Assembly (NCBI GenBank): GCA_019639135.1
Contig: JAHBSL010000001.1
Coordinates: 1 to 64,000 of the forward strand
Origin: Acidobacteriota bacterium
GTDB lineage: Bacteria > Acidobacteriota > Blastocatellia > Pyrinomonadales > Pyrinomonadaceae
Length of the DNA: 64,000 nt
Direction: 5' to 3'
Shown: piece after piece, positions 27,434 to 36,482 of the stretch
Numbering within the stretch: the first letter of the stretch is position 1
How the letters are laid out: each line of letters begins with the position of its first letter
The notes under the pieces: model-generated
The model's input: only the letters and a program-made list of their open reading frames with translations
The model's database searches: none
Told to the model about the DNA's origin: nothing
Made by a program: the position numbers and the translations under genes

Positions 27434-27736
27434 TTATTTTGCGTTGGAGTTAGCCGGCTTGTTTGCGTTGGCCGAGCTGTTTGCCGTTGAATTCGAGGTC
27501 GAATTCGAAGTCGAGTTCGAAGTGGTGTTCGAGGTCGAGTTCGAGGTCGTGTTCGAAGTCGTGTTCGAGGTGGTGGCGTTCGACGTCGTGTTCGAGGTCG
27601 TGTTTGCCATGGTGTTCGTGTTCGCCTTGTTAGCATTTGCGTTGGTCGCGGTGTTGTTTGCCGGAGCAGCATCACCACAGGCCATACCCATAGCACCAAG
27701 TGCGATAACGGTTGAAAGAGCAAAAACCTTCTTCAT
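27434..27736 (-). CDS. Asn/Thr/Ser-rich repeat lipoprotein, paralogue 2
   Basis: A 100-residue protein with signal MKKVFALSTVIALGAMGMACG and the same GMAC lipobox and CGDA start of the mature chain as paralogue 1. The mature part is repeats of four residues, NTTS and NSTS, then ANANKPANSNAK. Low-complexity Asn/Thr/Ser repeats are probably extended and possibly glycosylated or surface-exposed; this is inference. The repeat DNA is a 12-base tandem array and may vary in number between strains. Confidence 0.8.
   Translation of the reverse strand: MKKVFALSTVIALGAMGMACGDAAPANNTATNANANKANTNTMANTTSNTTSNATTSNTTSNTTSNSTSNTTSNSTSNSTSNSTANSSANANKPANSNAK
27480..27610. repeat. 12-base coding tandem repeat in lipoprotein paralogue 2
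   Basis: About ten imperfect copies of a 12-base unit of the GAGGTCGTGTTC type (plus strand), each coding four residues of the Asn/Thr/Ser repeats. Such arrays tend to gain or lose units, in frame. Confidence 0.8.
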
Positions 27737-27842
27737 ATCTTGCAAGATCTCCTGTCTTCTAAAGAGATTGTGTATCCTGTTTCTAAACTAAATTACTGCC
27801 GTAGCAGTTTGCCCCGAAATGATCAATTTCAGAGCAAACGTC

Positions 27843-27871
27843 ACTATAGAAATCCCACGGCCGCTAGTCAA
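27843..27871 (-). promoter_or_regulatory. Promoter of lipoprotein paralogue 2
   Basis: On the minus strand TTGACT (27871-27866), 17 bases, then TATAGT (27848-27843). The GGGGTTGACTA context is shared with paralogue 1. Confidence 0.8.
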
Positions 27872-27971
27872 CCCCAAAAGGCACCAAAACCACCCTTTTT
27901 GAAAATATTTTTTTAAGGCTATTTTTTTCGAAAAATCGGCCTTTTCCGCTGATCTCCTGGGCGGAGCGATA

Positions 27972-28000
27972 TTGACGCGGAACGTTGTCTCGCGTAAGCT
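27972..28000 (+). promoter_or_regulatory. Possible promoter of the GGDEF gene
   Basis: TTGACG at 27972-27977, 17 bases, TAAGCT at 27995-28000. The -35 is good, the -10 poor. The gap 27737-28060 holds only this and the paralogue 2 promoter. Confidence 0.3.
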
Positions 28001-28060
28001 CTCATTTGAACGTCCCATCGCTCGTTCCATCCACTTCGCACCGCGTCGATCTTCAAGCCA

Positions 28061-28870
28061 ATGGCCAAAATGAACGAGGTCAAAAACTCTGCATCAGGTT
28101 CCGAGATCGACCGGGCACAGTTCGCGTTGCTGCTCTTCGGTCTGGTTGCTCCGGCCATCACGTTCGCCATTGCGGTCTCCGGGCTTTCGATGGTCGCAAA
28201 GACGGCGGCCCTCGTCGGGCTATCGGCCCTTTATGCATTCGGCTGGCTTGCCGCTCTCCATCGCCGCGGCTTAAGCGCGAAGCCGGAGGCGGCGGACGAC
28301 ATTCCGCCGGCCCCGTGCGTTATTGACGGTACTTCTGACAACATCGACATCGGCTCCTTTGCCGATTCGCGGACGAACCTGCCGAACGAGCGCGCCTTCT
28401 TCGTCGTGCTTGAAAATCAGCTTGCCGAGTCGGCCCGTTCGAAGGACGAGCGGCCGCTCTCGGTACTTTCTATCGACGTGAACGGTTTTGACGAGATAAA
28501 CAAAAGGTTCGGCCACACGACCGGCGACCGGCTCTTGCGTTTCGTCGGCGAGGCCATTTCGTCGCAGCTTCGGAAGATGGACCTGATCACGCACTTCGGC
28601 GCCAATGAATTCAATGTGATCCTTCCGACAGCGAATGCCACCGTCACAGCAGAGATCGTTCACCGCATAAAGGACTCATTGATCGCTTGCCCTTTCGAGG
28701 CCTCGGAGCAAGAGGCGATCAAGGTTTGGCTCAATTTCGGTGCGGCAACGTTTTGGAAGGACGGCGACTCGGCCGACCTACTCCTGCGGACGGCCCGTCG
28801 GCGTAAACTTCAGGAAAAGACCGGCGACACCGATCACGTGCATTCTTTCGACCGCGATTACGTAAATTGA
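28061..28870 (+). CDS. Membrane-anchored degenerate GGDEF-domain protein
   Basis: A 269-residue protein with two transmembrane helices (about 21-42 and 48-67) and a GGDEF fold from about 100 to 255. The fold marks are present (LPNERAFFVVLENQ, SVLSIDVNGFDEIN, FGHTTGDRLLRFVG), but the active-site loop reads GANEF at 180-184 instead of GG(D/E)EF. Loss of the second glycine and the acidic metal ligand predicts no diguanylate cyclase activity. It may be a degenerate binder of GTP or c-di-GMP or a structural module. It precedes the metallo-hydrolase gene by 52 bases. Confidence 0.8.
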   Translation: MAKMNEVKNSASGSEIDRAQFALLLFGLVAPAITFAIAVSGLSMVAKTAALVGLSALYAFGWLAALHRRGLSAKPEAADDIPPAPCVIDGTSDNIDIGSFADSRTNLPNERAFFVVLENQLAESARSKDERPLSVLSIDVNGFDEINKRFGHTTGDRLLRFVGEAISSQLRKMDLITHFGANEFNVILPTANATVTAEIVHRIKDSLIACPFEASEQEAIKVWLNFGAATFWKDGDSADLLLRTARRRKLQEKTGDTDHVHSFDRDYVN

Positions 28871-28922
28871 CCGAACCGCCGTTAAAGCCCAAAGTCGCCG
28901 ACCTGTGCTACATTCTAAGCCG

Positions 28923-30326
28923 ATGGCAAGGATAAGCTTCTACGGCGGGGTCGGTACGGTCACCGGTTCCAAGTATCTCATCGAACACGACGGCAAGAAG
29001 GTGCTGGTCGATTGCGGGCTCTTTCAGGGCTTCAAGGAACTCCGCGAGCGTAATTGGCAGCCGCCGCCGTTCGAGCCCGAATCGCTCGACGCGGTCATTA
29101 TCACCCACGCACATATCGACCATACGGGCTATCTGCCGCGTGTCGTCCGGCTCGGCTACGACAAACCGATCTACACATCAAAAGGAACCGGCGATCTTCT
29201 TAAGATCCTGCTCCCCGATTCGGCCCGGCTCCAGGAAGAAGAAGCCGACTTCCGTAACCGCCACCAATTGACGACCCACACGCCGGCTTTGCCGCTCTAT
29301 GACGAGAACGACGCCCGCGACACGCTAAAGTTGCTCCACACCGTAGCCAACGACGGAGTTCCGGTCGAGGTCGCACCGGGCATCAAGGCCAGCTTCCTCG
29401 TCGCCGGGCACATCATGGGAGCTAGCCTTGTGCTTCTTGAAATTGACGGAGCGGGCGAGGACGGCGGGACGCTGCGTTTTCTCTTCTCCGGCGACCTCGG
29501 CCACTACGACCAGCCGATCGTGAAAGATCCGGCCCCGCCGCCCGCCTGCGATTACCTTATGGTCGAATCGACCTACGGCAACCGGCTGCATGGCGACGTT
29601 GATTCGGCGACGCAGATGGCCCGCATCATTAATGAAGCCGCTGAACGCGGCGGTCCCGTCCTGATCCCGGCGTTTGCCGTTGGGCGGACGCAGGAAGTGC
29701 TTTACCTCATCCGCGAGCTCGAGGACGACAAGCGGATCCCGGTCCTTCCGGTCGTGGTCGATTCGCCAATGGCGGCCCAAGCGACGCAGGTCTATAACCG
29801 CTGGACCGACGAACACGACGAGGAATATGCCTCGATCCTCAACACCAAGCGGCATCCGCTCAGGACAGGCTCGATGACGACCGCCTCCTCGCGGGACGAA
29901 TCGAAAAAGATCAACACCATGAAAGGCCCGCGGATCATCATTTCGGCATCCGGGATGATGACCGGCGGCCGCGTTCTGCATCACGCAGTTCGCATTCTGC
30001 CTGACGAGAACGCGACCGTCGTTTTCGTCGGCTTTCAGGCCGCGGGCACGACCGGCCGTCGCGTACAGGAAGGCGAGCGGGAAGTCAAGATAATGAAGCA
30101 ATGGGTGCCGGTCAACTGCCGGGTCGAAAAGGTCGAGGGCTTTTCCGCCCACGCCGACTGGAAGGCCGTTCTCCGCTGGCTTGAGGGCCTGCCGAACCGT
30201 CCGAAAAAGGTCTTCACGACACACGGCGAACCCGAAGCCGCCGAAGCGATGGCCGAGCACATCCGCGGCCGCTTTGGTTGGGATGTAATGGTTCCGGACT
30301 ATCTGGAAACGGAAGTGTTAAGCTAG
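28923..30326 (+). CDS. Metallo-beta-lactamase/beta-CASP RNase-like protein
   Basis: A 467-residue protein with the metal site HAHIDH (62-67), a lactamase fold, an inserted beta-CASP domain (GGPVLIPAFAVGRTQEVL, VDSPMA) and the C-terminal RNA-specificity motif region (ISASGMMTGGRVLHH, VEGFSAHADW, FTTHGEPEAA). This is the layout of CPSF73-like/YsiA-type RNA-processing nucleases. Likely a cytoplasmic zinc-dependent endo- or exoribonuclease. ATG at 28923 is chosen because the fold starts at once with MARISFYGGVGTVTGS. Confidence 0.92.
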   Translation: MARISFYGGVGTVTGSKYLIEHDGKKVLVDCGLFQGFKELRERNWQPPPFEPESLDAVIITHAHIDHTGYLPRVVRLGYDKPIYTSKGTGDLLKILLPDSARLQEEEADFRNRHQLTTHTPALPLYDENDARDTLKLLHTVANDGVPVEVAPGIKASFLVAGHIMGASLVLLEIDGAGEDGGTLRFLFSGDLGHYDQPIVKDPAPPPACDYLMVESTYGNRLHGDVDSATQMARIINEAAERGGPVLIPAFAVGRTQEVLYLIRELEDDKRIPVLPVVVDSPMAAQATQVYNRWTDEHDEEYASILNTKRHPLRTGSMTTASSRDESKKINTMKGPRIIISASGMMTGGRVLHHAVRILPDENATVVFVGFQAAGTTGRRVQEGEREVKIMKQWVPVNCRVEKVEGFSAHADWKAVLRWLEGLPNRPKKVFTTHGEPEAAEAMAEHIRGRFGWDVMVPDYLETEVLS

Positions 30327-30346
30327 TTGAAACTGTGAGGTTTTAA

Positions 30347-31270
30347 ATGAGATACGCATTCTTTTTTCTCGCTCTTTTGGTGAACGGTTTTGCGACGGGC
30401 ATTGAGGCTCAGGTCAAAGTTACGGACGAATTGACGCTCGCCCCAGGCGTTCAGAAACACGCCGGACTGGATGAGGTATATCGAAAATTCAGCCAAGCTT
30501 ATCGCGACCTCGATGCCGGTGCATTCAAGGATATCTATACCTCCGACGCGGCATATCTTATTCCGGGACAAGAAGTGCAGGTCGGCCTGAACGCCGTCGT
30601 CGCGAACTTTGCAAGGTTTTTCGATTCAGTAAGGCAAACCGAAGCGAGATTAACCATGTCCTTTGAAATCGTCCAGCGCAAGGTCGAAGGGGCGATGGCG
30701 TATGACGTCGGCATTTACATCATCCGGACGTTCAACAAGCAGGGAACGGAGATCGGCGTCGGCAAAGGGAAGTTTGTTGTCGTCGGGATTCGGACTAACG
30801 ATAAATGGATGTTTCAGGTGGATGGCTACAGTGCAATGCCGGCCGATACCGCGCAGGCAGCACCGACTGTCGCTTCGGTTTCATGGATCGCCGGTTGCTG
30901 GGAGATAAATGATACGGCCCGGGAACGGATCGTGCAGGAACAATGGATGAAGCCCGCCGGCGGCGTGATGCTCGGGATGGCAAGGACCATTCGGGCAGGC
31001 AGGCTAGTCAATTGGGAGTTCACCCGCCTCATCGAAAAGGACGGCGATGTTTTCTACGTCGCCAAGCCGTCGCAGAACGCCGCCGAGACGTTCTTCAAGC
31101 TCGTCAAAAGCTCATCGAACGAGGCCGTCTTCGAGAACCCCGAACACGACTTCCCGCAACGGATCATCTACCGCCGCTCGGGCGATAAACTAACTGCCCG
31201 CATTGAGGGCACGAACAACGGCAAACCCGCCGCAATGGATTACCCCTTCACAAAAGCCACCTGCGGTTAG
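30347..31270 (+). CDS. Secreted two-domain protein: SnoaL/DUF4440-like plus DUF6265-like
   Basis: A 307-residue protein with a signal peptide (MRYAFFFLALLVNGFATGIEAQ). The first domain (about 35-165) has the cone-fold pattern of SnoaL/DUF4440 proteins (YRKFSQAYRDLDAGAFKDIY, then KWMFQVDGYSAMP). The second (about 175-307) has WIAGCWE, EQWMKPAGGVMLGMARTIR and ENPEHDFPQRIIYRR, as in DUF6265 domains. Both families include small-molecule binding folds; no catalytic role can be assigned. Fusion of the two is recognisable and may be lineage-specific. It follows the metallo-hydrolase by 20 bases and may be cotranscribed. Confidence 0.8.
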   Translation: MRYAFFFLALLVNGFATGIEAQVKVTDELTLAPGVQKHAGLDEVYRKFSQAYRDLDAGAFKDIYTSDAAYLIPGQEVQVGLNAVVANFARFFDSVRQTEARLTMSFEIVQRKVEGAMAYDVGIYIIRTFNKQGTEIGVGKGKFVVVGIRTNDKWMFQVDGYSAMPADTAQAAPTVASVSWIAGCWEINDTARERIVQEQWMKPAGGVMLGMARTIRAGRLVNWEFTRLIEKDGDVFYVAKPSQNAAETFFKLVKSSSNEAVFENPEHDFPQRIIYRRSGDKLTARIEGTNNGKPAAMDYPFTKATCG

Positions 31271-31273
31271 GCT

Positions 31274-32539
31274 TTATTCGTACCGCAGGCACTCGATCGG
31301 GTCGAGCTTGGCGGCCTTGCGGGCCGGGAGCACGCCGAAGACGAGGCCTACAAGTACCGAAACGGTTAGCGACGTAATGATCATCCACGGTTCGACCGTG
31401 GCCGGCATCGAGGGGATCAAAAGCATCAGAATGTTGCTGATGCCGAGCGAAAGCACGACACCGATCACACCGCCAAAAAGCGTAAGCGCCATCGCCTCAG
31501 AGAGGAATTGAAAAACGATCGCGGCCCGCGTCGCACCGATCGCCTTTCGGATGCCGATCTCTTTTGTCCGCTCTGTGACGGAGACGAGCATGATGTTCAT
31601 CACGCCGATGCCGCCGACCAGCAGCCCGAGCATCGAAATAGCGATAGCCGCGGCACCGACACCACCGATGATCCCGTCAAATTGTGCGATGAACGCGTCG
31701 GCGGTCTTGATGTCGAAGTCGTTCGGATCGCCGAATTTTACTTCCCGCCGCTGGCGGAGCACGCTGGTTATCTCATCGACCGCATCGTTAAGCTGGGCGT
31801 TTTTGGCTTGTGCGATGAGAAGCAGGAAATCCCTCAGCGGGGCAACCTTGCGGGATGTCCTGTAAGGCATAAAGACCTTTTGGTCCTCTTCATTCTCACC
31901 GAAGAAGCCGGACTTTCGCTTTTCGATGACACCCACGATCTCCCAGGTGTCGCCGTTCATCCTGACGACCTTGCCGATCGGCGAATCGTTGGGATCCGGG
32001 AACAAGGCCTCTCGTGCATCGACTCCGATCACAAGAACTTTTCGCCGCTGAAGGTTATCCGCCTCGGTCAGCCAACGGCCCTCGCGAATGCTCAGGTTTG
32101 CGATACGGTCATAATTCGGCGTCACGCCGTCGCAGTTTGCCCAGCGGTAATTGCGGCCCTCATAGGTCATGTTGTCGTTAAACGCCGAGCCCCAATTGCC
32201 GATCCCGGGATTCACCAAGGCGATGTCCTCGACCGAGGTCGTCTGGCCGAAGAGAGCGTTCACATCTGATTCCGTTAGCACCTTGCGGTTGCGTTCGTCC
32301 CGGTTTCCGCCGCCGCCGCCCATGGAAAGATGAAAGACGTAAATGTTGTTCGTCCCGAAATCCTCGACGATCGAAACGATGCTTTGCCGCATGCCCGTCA
32401 GGATCGACGCAACGACGACCGCCGTAACGATCCCGACGACGATGCCGAGGATCGTCAAGGCAGACCTGAACTTATGGCCGGCGATGCTGTCGAAGGCCAT
32501 CTTGAGTACTTCATAGGGCAAGGATGTCGAGATCTTCAT
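31274..32539 (-). CDS. MacB-like ABC transporter permease (FtsX domain), second of pair
   Basis: A 421-residue permease: an N-terminal helix (FRSALTILGIVVGIVTAVVVASIL), a large periplasmic MacB_PCD-type domain (about 60-290) and three C-terminal helices with GIGVMNIMLVSVTERTKEIGIRKAIGAT, the FtsX signature (shown in part). The ATG at 32539 follows GGAGGAG. It is 30 bases downstream of a homologous permease, so the pair probably forms a heterodimer. No ATP-binding subunit or membrane-fusion protein is adjacent; they must be encoded elsewhere. Confidence 0.92.
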   Translation of the reverse strand: MKISTSLPYEVLKMAFDSIAGHKFRSALTILGIVVGIVTAVVVASILTGMRQSIVSIVEDFGTNNIYVFHLSMGGGGGNRDERNRKVLTESDVNALFGQTTSVEDIALVNPGIGNWGSAFNDNMTYEGRNYRWANCDGVTPNYDRIANLSIREGRWLTEADNLQRRKVLVIGVDAREALFPDPNDSPIGKVVRMNGDTWEIVGVIEKRKSGFFGENEEDQKVFMPYRTSRKVAPLRDFLLLIAQAKNAQLNDAVDEITSVLRQRREVKFGDPNDFDIKTADAFIAQFDGIIGGVGAAAIAISMLGLLVGGIGVMNIMLVSVTERTKEIGIRKAIGATRAAIVFQFLSEAMALTLFGGVIGVVLSLGISNILMLLIPSMPATVEPWMIITSLTVSVLVGLVFGVLPARKAAKLDPIECLRYE

Positions 32540-32569
32540 GGTACCAACTCCTCCGCGATCATGCGGCAA

Positions 32570-33811
32570 TTAGGTCTTTGTCAATGCGACGATCGGGTCG
32601 AGCCGCGACGCTTTCCATGCCGGATAAAGCCCGGCGAGAATGCCGATAACGCTCGAAACGCCGACCGAAAGAGCGACGTAACCTAGCGTGATGGTCATCG
32701 TCATCTCCAGAAGATAGCCGACAAGCTGAGTCGCCCCGACCGCGAGTACGAGGCCCAGTATTCCACCGACCACGCAGAGCAATGCCGATTCGATCAGGAA
32801 CTGGAGCATTATCTGGTTGCGGGTCGCCCCGATCGCCTTGCGAAGCCCTACCTCGAACGTTCTTTCCGTCACCGAGACAAGCATGATGTTCATCACAACG
32901 ATGCCGCCAACGACGAGGATGATCAGCGTGATCGGGATGACGACTGTCGCTATCGCCCCAGTGATCTGGTCCATCTGCGAATTGAACTCATCGACATTGA
33001 CGACCCCGAAAGTGTCCTCTTCGGTCCCTATCAGCTTCCGTTTGTTGCGGAGAAGCAAGCGTGCCTCTTCGATCGAGTCCTTGAAATTTTCGGTCTCGGC
33101 CTTTCCGTGTACCTGTATGCCTCCGGTCCGGTTGAAGGTCTGAGCGCCGACCGCGATCGGAATGTATATGTGGCGGTCCTGCGAATCACCGAAAAATGAC
33201 CCTCGCTGCTGCTCAACGCCGATAACCTTAAGCGGAACGCCGCGGACCTTCAACGTCTCGCCGATCGGCGACTTGTTTGGAAAGAACTTCTCTTTTACAT
33301 CCCACCCGATAACGCAGACGTTTGTCATCCGCGTCGATTCCTCATCGGTCATGAATCGGCCTTCGACTATGGTCTTATCTTCGATATCGACCATATTTCC
33401 GGTAACGCCCATGATGCGGACCGCAGGCATCTCTACTCCCTCAAGGTTGATGTCGGCATTTGAATTGATCTGTGCTCCGATCTCAGTGCAGAGCAGGCAA
33501 TTAGCCTTTATATACTCATATTCTTCCCAATTGATGTCTTTGTTACGTCGATTCTTTCTTTCAAATTCTTCATCAGACATCCGGCCCATCGAGGCCATTC
33601 GCGTCATCATGAAATGGTTCGAACCGAGGATCTTCGAGGCCGTCTCGACCACATAGGTCTTGAGTCCCGCGATCGAGGCTCCGACGACTACTACTGCCGC
33701 GACGCCGATAATGATACCGATGAGCGTCAGGAGTGCCCGCAGTTTATGCTCGAGGATCGATTTAAGTGCGATCCAGAACGCATCGAAATAGAATGAGTAA
33801 AGCTGCCGCAT
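32570..33811 (-). CDS. MacB-like ABC transporter permease (FtsX domain), first of pair
   Basis: A 413-residue permease with the same plan as its neighbour: helix 1 (LLTLIGIIIGVAAVVVVGAS), a periplasmic domain with TRMTNVCVIGWDVKEKFFPN, and three C-terminal helices with GGIVVMNIMLVSVTERTFEVGLRKAIGATRNQ (in part). It probably pairs with the downstream permease to form the transmembrane channel of a lipoprotein-like or efflux ABC system. Distinct periplasmic sequences suggest the two are not redundant. There is no strong Shine-Dalgarno before the ATG. It diverges from sucD with 226 bases between. Confidence 0.92.
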   Translation of the reverse strand: MRQLYSFYFDAFWIALKSILEHKLRALLTLIGIIIGVAAVVVVGASIAGLKTYVVETASKILGSNHFMMTRMASMGRMSDEEFERKNRRNKDINWEEYEYIKANCLLCTEIGAQINSNADINLEGVEMPAVRIMGVTGNMVDIEDKTIVEGRFMTDEESTRMTNVCVIGWDVKEKFFPNKSPIGETLKVRGVPLKVIGVEQQRGSFFGDSQDRHIYIPIAVGAQTFNRTGGIQVHGKAETENFKDSIEEARLLLRNKRKLIGTEEDTFGVVNVDEFNSQMDQITGAIATVVIPITLIILVVGGIVVMNIMLVSVTERTFEVGLRKAIGATRNQIMLQFLIESALLCVVGGILGLVLAVGATQLVGYLLEMTMTITLGYVALSVGVSSVIGILAGLYPAWKASRLDPIVALTKT

Positions 33812-34037
33812 CTGTTAGAGTGCACGAATCCGCGTGCATTTTTCCCGGGAATCTGACCTAACCCTTGATCGAGTCAGAAGGGGTAACGCTTTCTGCGGCA
33901 AAAAAGTTCTGAAAGAAATTCGGCGGCGGTTTCAGGTTGTAAACTTCACCCGCTGGCCGCCCGGATCGCTTTAGACTCAGGTTGATCTGCGTGGTAGAAT
34001 TCCGCTTTTAGGTAAATCCACCAGGAGACACATCACA

Positions 34038-34922
34038 TTGGCAGTTTTAGTCGATAAGAACACGCGCCTGATCGTTCAGGGCATTACCGGTAAAGAGGGT
34101 ACATTTCACACGCTTCAGATGCGTGACTACGGCACGAACGTCGTCGGCGGCGTTACGCCCGGCAAGGGCGGGACGACCCACGAAGGCATTCCGGTCTTTA
34201 ACACCGTCGCCGATGCCGTAAAGGAAACCGGTGCGAATGCCTCGGTCATATATGTACCGCCGGCATTTGCCGCCGACGCAATAATGGAAGCCGCCGACGC
34301 CGGGCTTCCGCTCGTTGTCTGCATCACCGAAGGAATCCCGGTCGCCGACATGGTCAAGGCAAATGAGTATCTGAGCACTCGCTCGACGCGGATGATCGGG
34401 CCGAACTGCCCCGGCATCATTTCGCCGGGTAAGTGCAAGATCGGCATTATGCCCGGCCATATACATAAGGAAGGCCGGATCGGCGTGGTTTCCCGCTCCG
34501 GAACGCTTACCTATGAAGCCGTCGGCCAATTGACCGCATTGGGCCTTGGCCAATCGACCGCTATCGGAATCGGCGGCGACCCGATCATCGGCACGACGCA
34601 CACCGACGCCCTTCGGCTTTTTCAGGAAGACGACGAGACCGACGCAGTCGTGATGATCGGTGAGATCGGCGGAACAGCCGAAGAGGACGCCGCCGCCTAC
34701 GCTAAAGACAATGTCACCAAGCCGATAGTCGCATTCATCGCCGGCCAAACGGCACCTCCCGGACGCCGCATGGGCCACGCCGGTGCTATCATCTCGGGCG
34801 GAAAAGGAACCGCCGCCGAGAAAATGAAGGCACTGACCGAAGCCGGCATCCGCGTCGTCCAGTCACCGGCCGATATCGGCAGGGCGGTGGTCGATGTTTT
34901 GGGCTCAAAAGCTGCCGCATAG
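34038..34922 (+). CDS. sucD: Succinyl-CoA synthetase alpha subunit
   Basis: Catalyses, with the beta subunit, interconversion of succinyl-CoA and succinate with phosphorylation of ADP or GDP in the citric-acid cycle. The 294 residues include the N-terminal CoA-binding fold ([13 protein letters not shown]), [10 protein letters not shown] at 121-130 and the phospho-histidine His247 in [11 protein letters not shown]. The start is a TTG at 34038 with AGGAG at 34023-34027; no ATG is suitable. The beta-subunit gene sucC is not adjacent, unlike the usual sucCD pair. The 226-base upstream gap has no convincing promoter. Confidence 0.96.
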   Translation: MAVLVDKNTRLIVQGITGKEGTFHTLQMRDYGTNVVGGVTPGKGGTTHEGIPVFNTVADAVKETGANASVIYVPPAFAADAIMEAADAGLPLVVCITEGIPVADMVKANEYLSTRSTRMIGPNCPGIISPGKCKIGIMPGHIHKEGRIGVVSRSGTLTYEAVGQLTALGLGQSTAIGIGGDPIIGTTHTDALRLFQEDDETDAVVMIGEIGGTAEEDAAAYAKDNVTKPIVAFIAGQTAPPGRRMGHAGAIISGGKGTAAEKMKALTEAGIRVVQSPADIGRAVVDVLGSKAAA

Positions 34923-34926
34923 AATT

Positions 34927-35766
34927 ATGAAGAAAACGATTTTTGCCCTAATTCTAGGGATCAGCGTATTTGCTACCGTAGGACTCGCGCAAGAGAAGTT
35001 AACGCCCGAACTCTGGAGGCGTATTGACTCCGATGGACCTAAACCCCTTCCACAGAGTCCAGCCGTCAAGCGGGAAACGACCGATGCGGAGGACGAAGGA
35101 CTGAAGGGCAAGGTTAAGCGTGTTATCCGCGAGTACCGGAGTTATACCGATGTTTGCGCCAAGCGTGGCAGGTTGCTCGGAGACATCGATGACTTTGATC
35201 AGAACGGCAATCAGCTTCGCGCCGTTTCGTTTGCGAACTGTGGGCAGCTGGTTGGAATTACCGTCTACGGATTTATCGATGGCTTTCGAGCTAGTCTCTA
35301 TAAGAGTGTTTTTTCATCTGGGAGTGTTACATTACTAAACGCCCCGCCTCCGAAACCTAACCCGCCAACACAGAAACCGGATGAACGCTACACGTATAAA
35401 TTTGAATATTCATACACCGCGGGGAAGCCGACTTTGATGCGGATGTTTCATAACGACGGAAGGCGAGGTATGTACTACAAGTATTCAAGTTCGCCGACAG
35501 AAAAATCAACTTCAGCCTTTACTCCTGACGACGAACATAACTGGCGGATGGTTTACAAGTTGGATGACAAGGGTAACGAAATCGAGCAGATCAGTGTTGA
35601 CGTTAGGAAGGTGTATGGCAAAGACATAGTTTACCGAATTCAGAACAAGGCCTTTGATCAGGCGGGAAATTGGATTCAGAGGTCAAGATATGAGATTCAA
35701 TCCGAGAATGGCAAAACATCGGAGATTCTGATCTCTGATGAGTTTCGGACTATCACCTACCACTAG
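34927..35766 (+). CDS. Secreted protein of unknown function with YD-like repeats
   Basis: A 279-residue protein with a signal peptide (MKKTIFALILGISVFATVGLAQ). Short motifs with DxNGN/DxxGN (FDQNGNQLR, LDDKGNEIEQ, FDQAGNWIQRSRYEIQ) recall the beta-strand pairs of YD/RHS-like repeats. No enzyme motif is seen. Composition is lower in GC than the neighbours. It follows sucD by 4 bases and could be read through from it, but its lower GC suggests a separate origin. Confidence 0.65.
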   Translation: MKKTIFALILGISVFATVGLAQEKLTPELWRRIDSDGPKPLPQSPAVKRETTDAEDEGLKGKVKRVIREYRSYTDVCAKRGRLLGDIDDFDQNGNQLRAVSFANCGQLVGITVYGFIDGFRASLYKSVFSSGSVTLLNAPPPKPNPPTQKPDERYTYKFEYSYTAGKPTLMRMFHNDGRRGMYYKYSSSPTEKSTSAFTPDDEHNWRMVYKLDDKGNEIEQISVDVRKVYGKDIVYRIQNKAFDQAGNWIQRSRYEIQSENGKTSEILISDEFRTITYH

Positions 35767-35773
35767 TCGTTAG

Positions 35774-35959
35774 ATACGAGCACTCGGTATCAACCAGGTA
35801 ACATTTACGGACCTTTTCATCAACCGGCATGACCTTACGCTTGCTGACGGCATCGGAGGAATTATTTCGCACGCTCAATTCATCCAACGGTGGTTTGATG
35901 CTGTCTGGAACCACAAACGCGAAGACGCCAATGACGAGATGTTAACCGCCGCCGCTTAA
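35774..35959 (+). pseudogene. Gene remnant resembling the start of a SnoaL-like protein
   Basis: An open stretch without a usable start codon ends with AQFIQRWFDAVWNHKREDAN and a TAA at 35957-35959. The Trp-Phe-Asp-x-Val-Trp-Asn pattern resembles the first helix of SnoaL-like/ester-cyclase proteins, but nothing of the rest of the fold follows. It looks like a decayed fragment. The wider stretch 35767-36632 shows no intact gene. Confidence 0.35.
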
Positions 35960-35990
35960 TAGATTATTTTTGATCGGTCGATCTTCCGGA

Positions 35991-36009
35991 GGCTGTCCAC
36001 GTGGCAGCC
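35991..36009 (+). other. Hairpin GGCTG...CAGCC
   Basis: GGCTG and CAGCC flank an inner CCAC/GTGG with one unpaired T, giving a compact stem, followed by TTCTGTG. It could be a relict terminator; the T-run is poor. Confidence 0.3.
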
Positions 36010-36482
36010 TTCTGTGTCTTCAATCTGTGAGTTCGGAGGCGCCGGACGAGAGGTTAACCGCAGATGCAAGAACACCCACCGGTGAAAGACTGTGACGGCC
36101 GGACCGTGTCATTATTTTTGGATAGTTTCGGTTTGTTCCCATTCCGCTCGCTCCTCGCTTGACACAAATTTCTTAAAATCATAATATCTGAAGTTTCGGA
36201 CTTTGACGGTCTGGGCTGCCGAGCAGTTCGCGAGAGCGTCTGCGGAGCAGAGATGTTTGAAAGCCCAAGTCAGGAAGTGTAGCGTAAACGGCATCGCACC
36301 AACGATGCCCGGAGATCGTATGCGGTTTTGAAACCGCTCTTCATTGCCACGCTACAGCAAAGACGGGCTTTCTCGGGACATAGCTATCACCTTAATTCAA
36401 TCAGCATTGGCTGCTTGAGCTAACTGCCGAACAAGTTTCGGCAAGAGTCAGGTAACGGATTGCTTTTGTCTTTTTAAATAGA

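Noticed and set aside
36112..36294. A 60-codon open frame on the minus strand before rpsL
   Set aside because: No ribosome site, no family resemblance, and atypical composition; it is likely chance.
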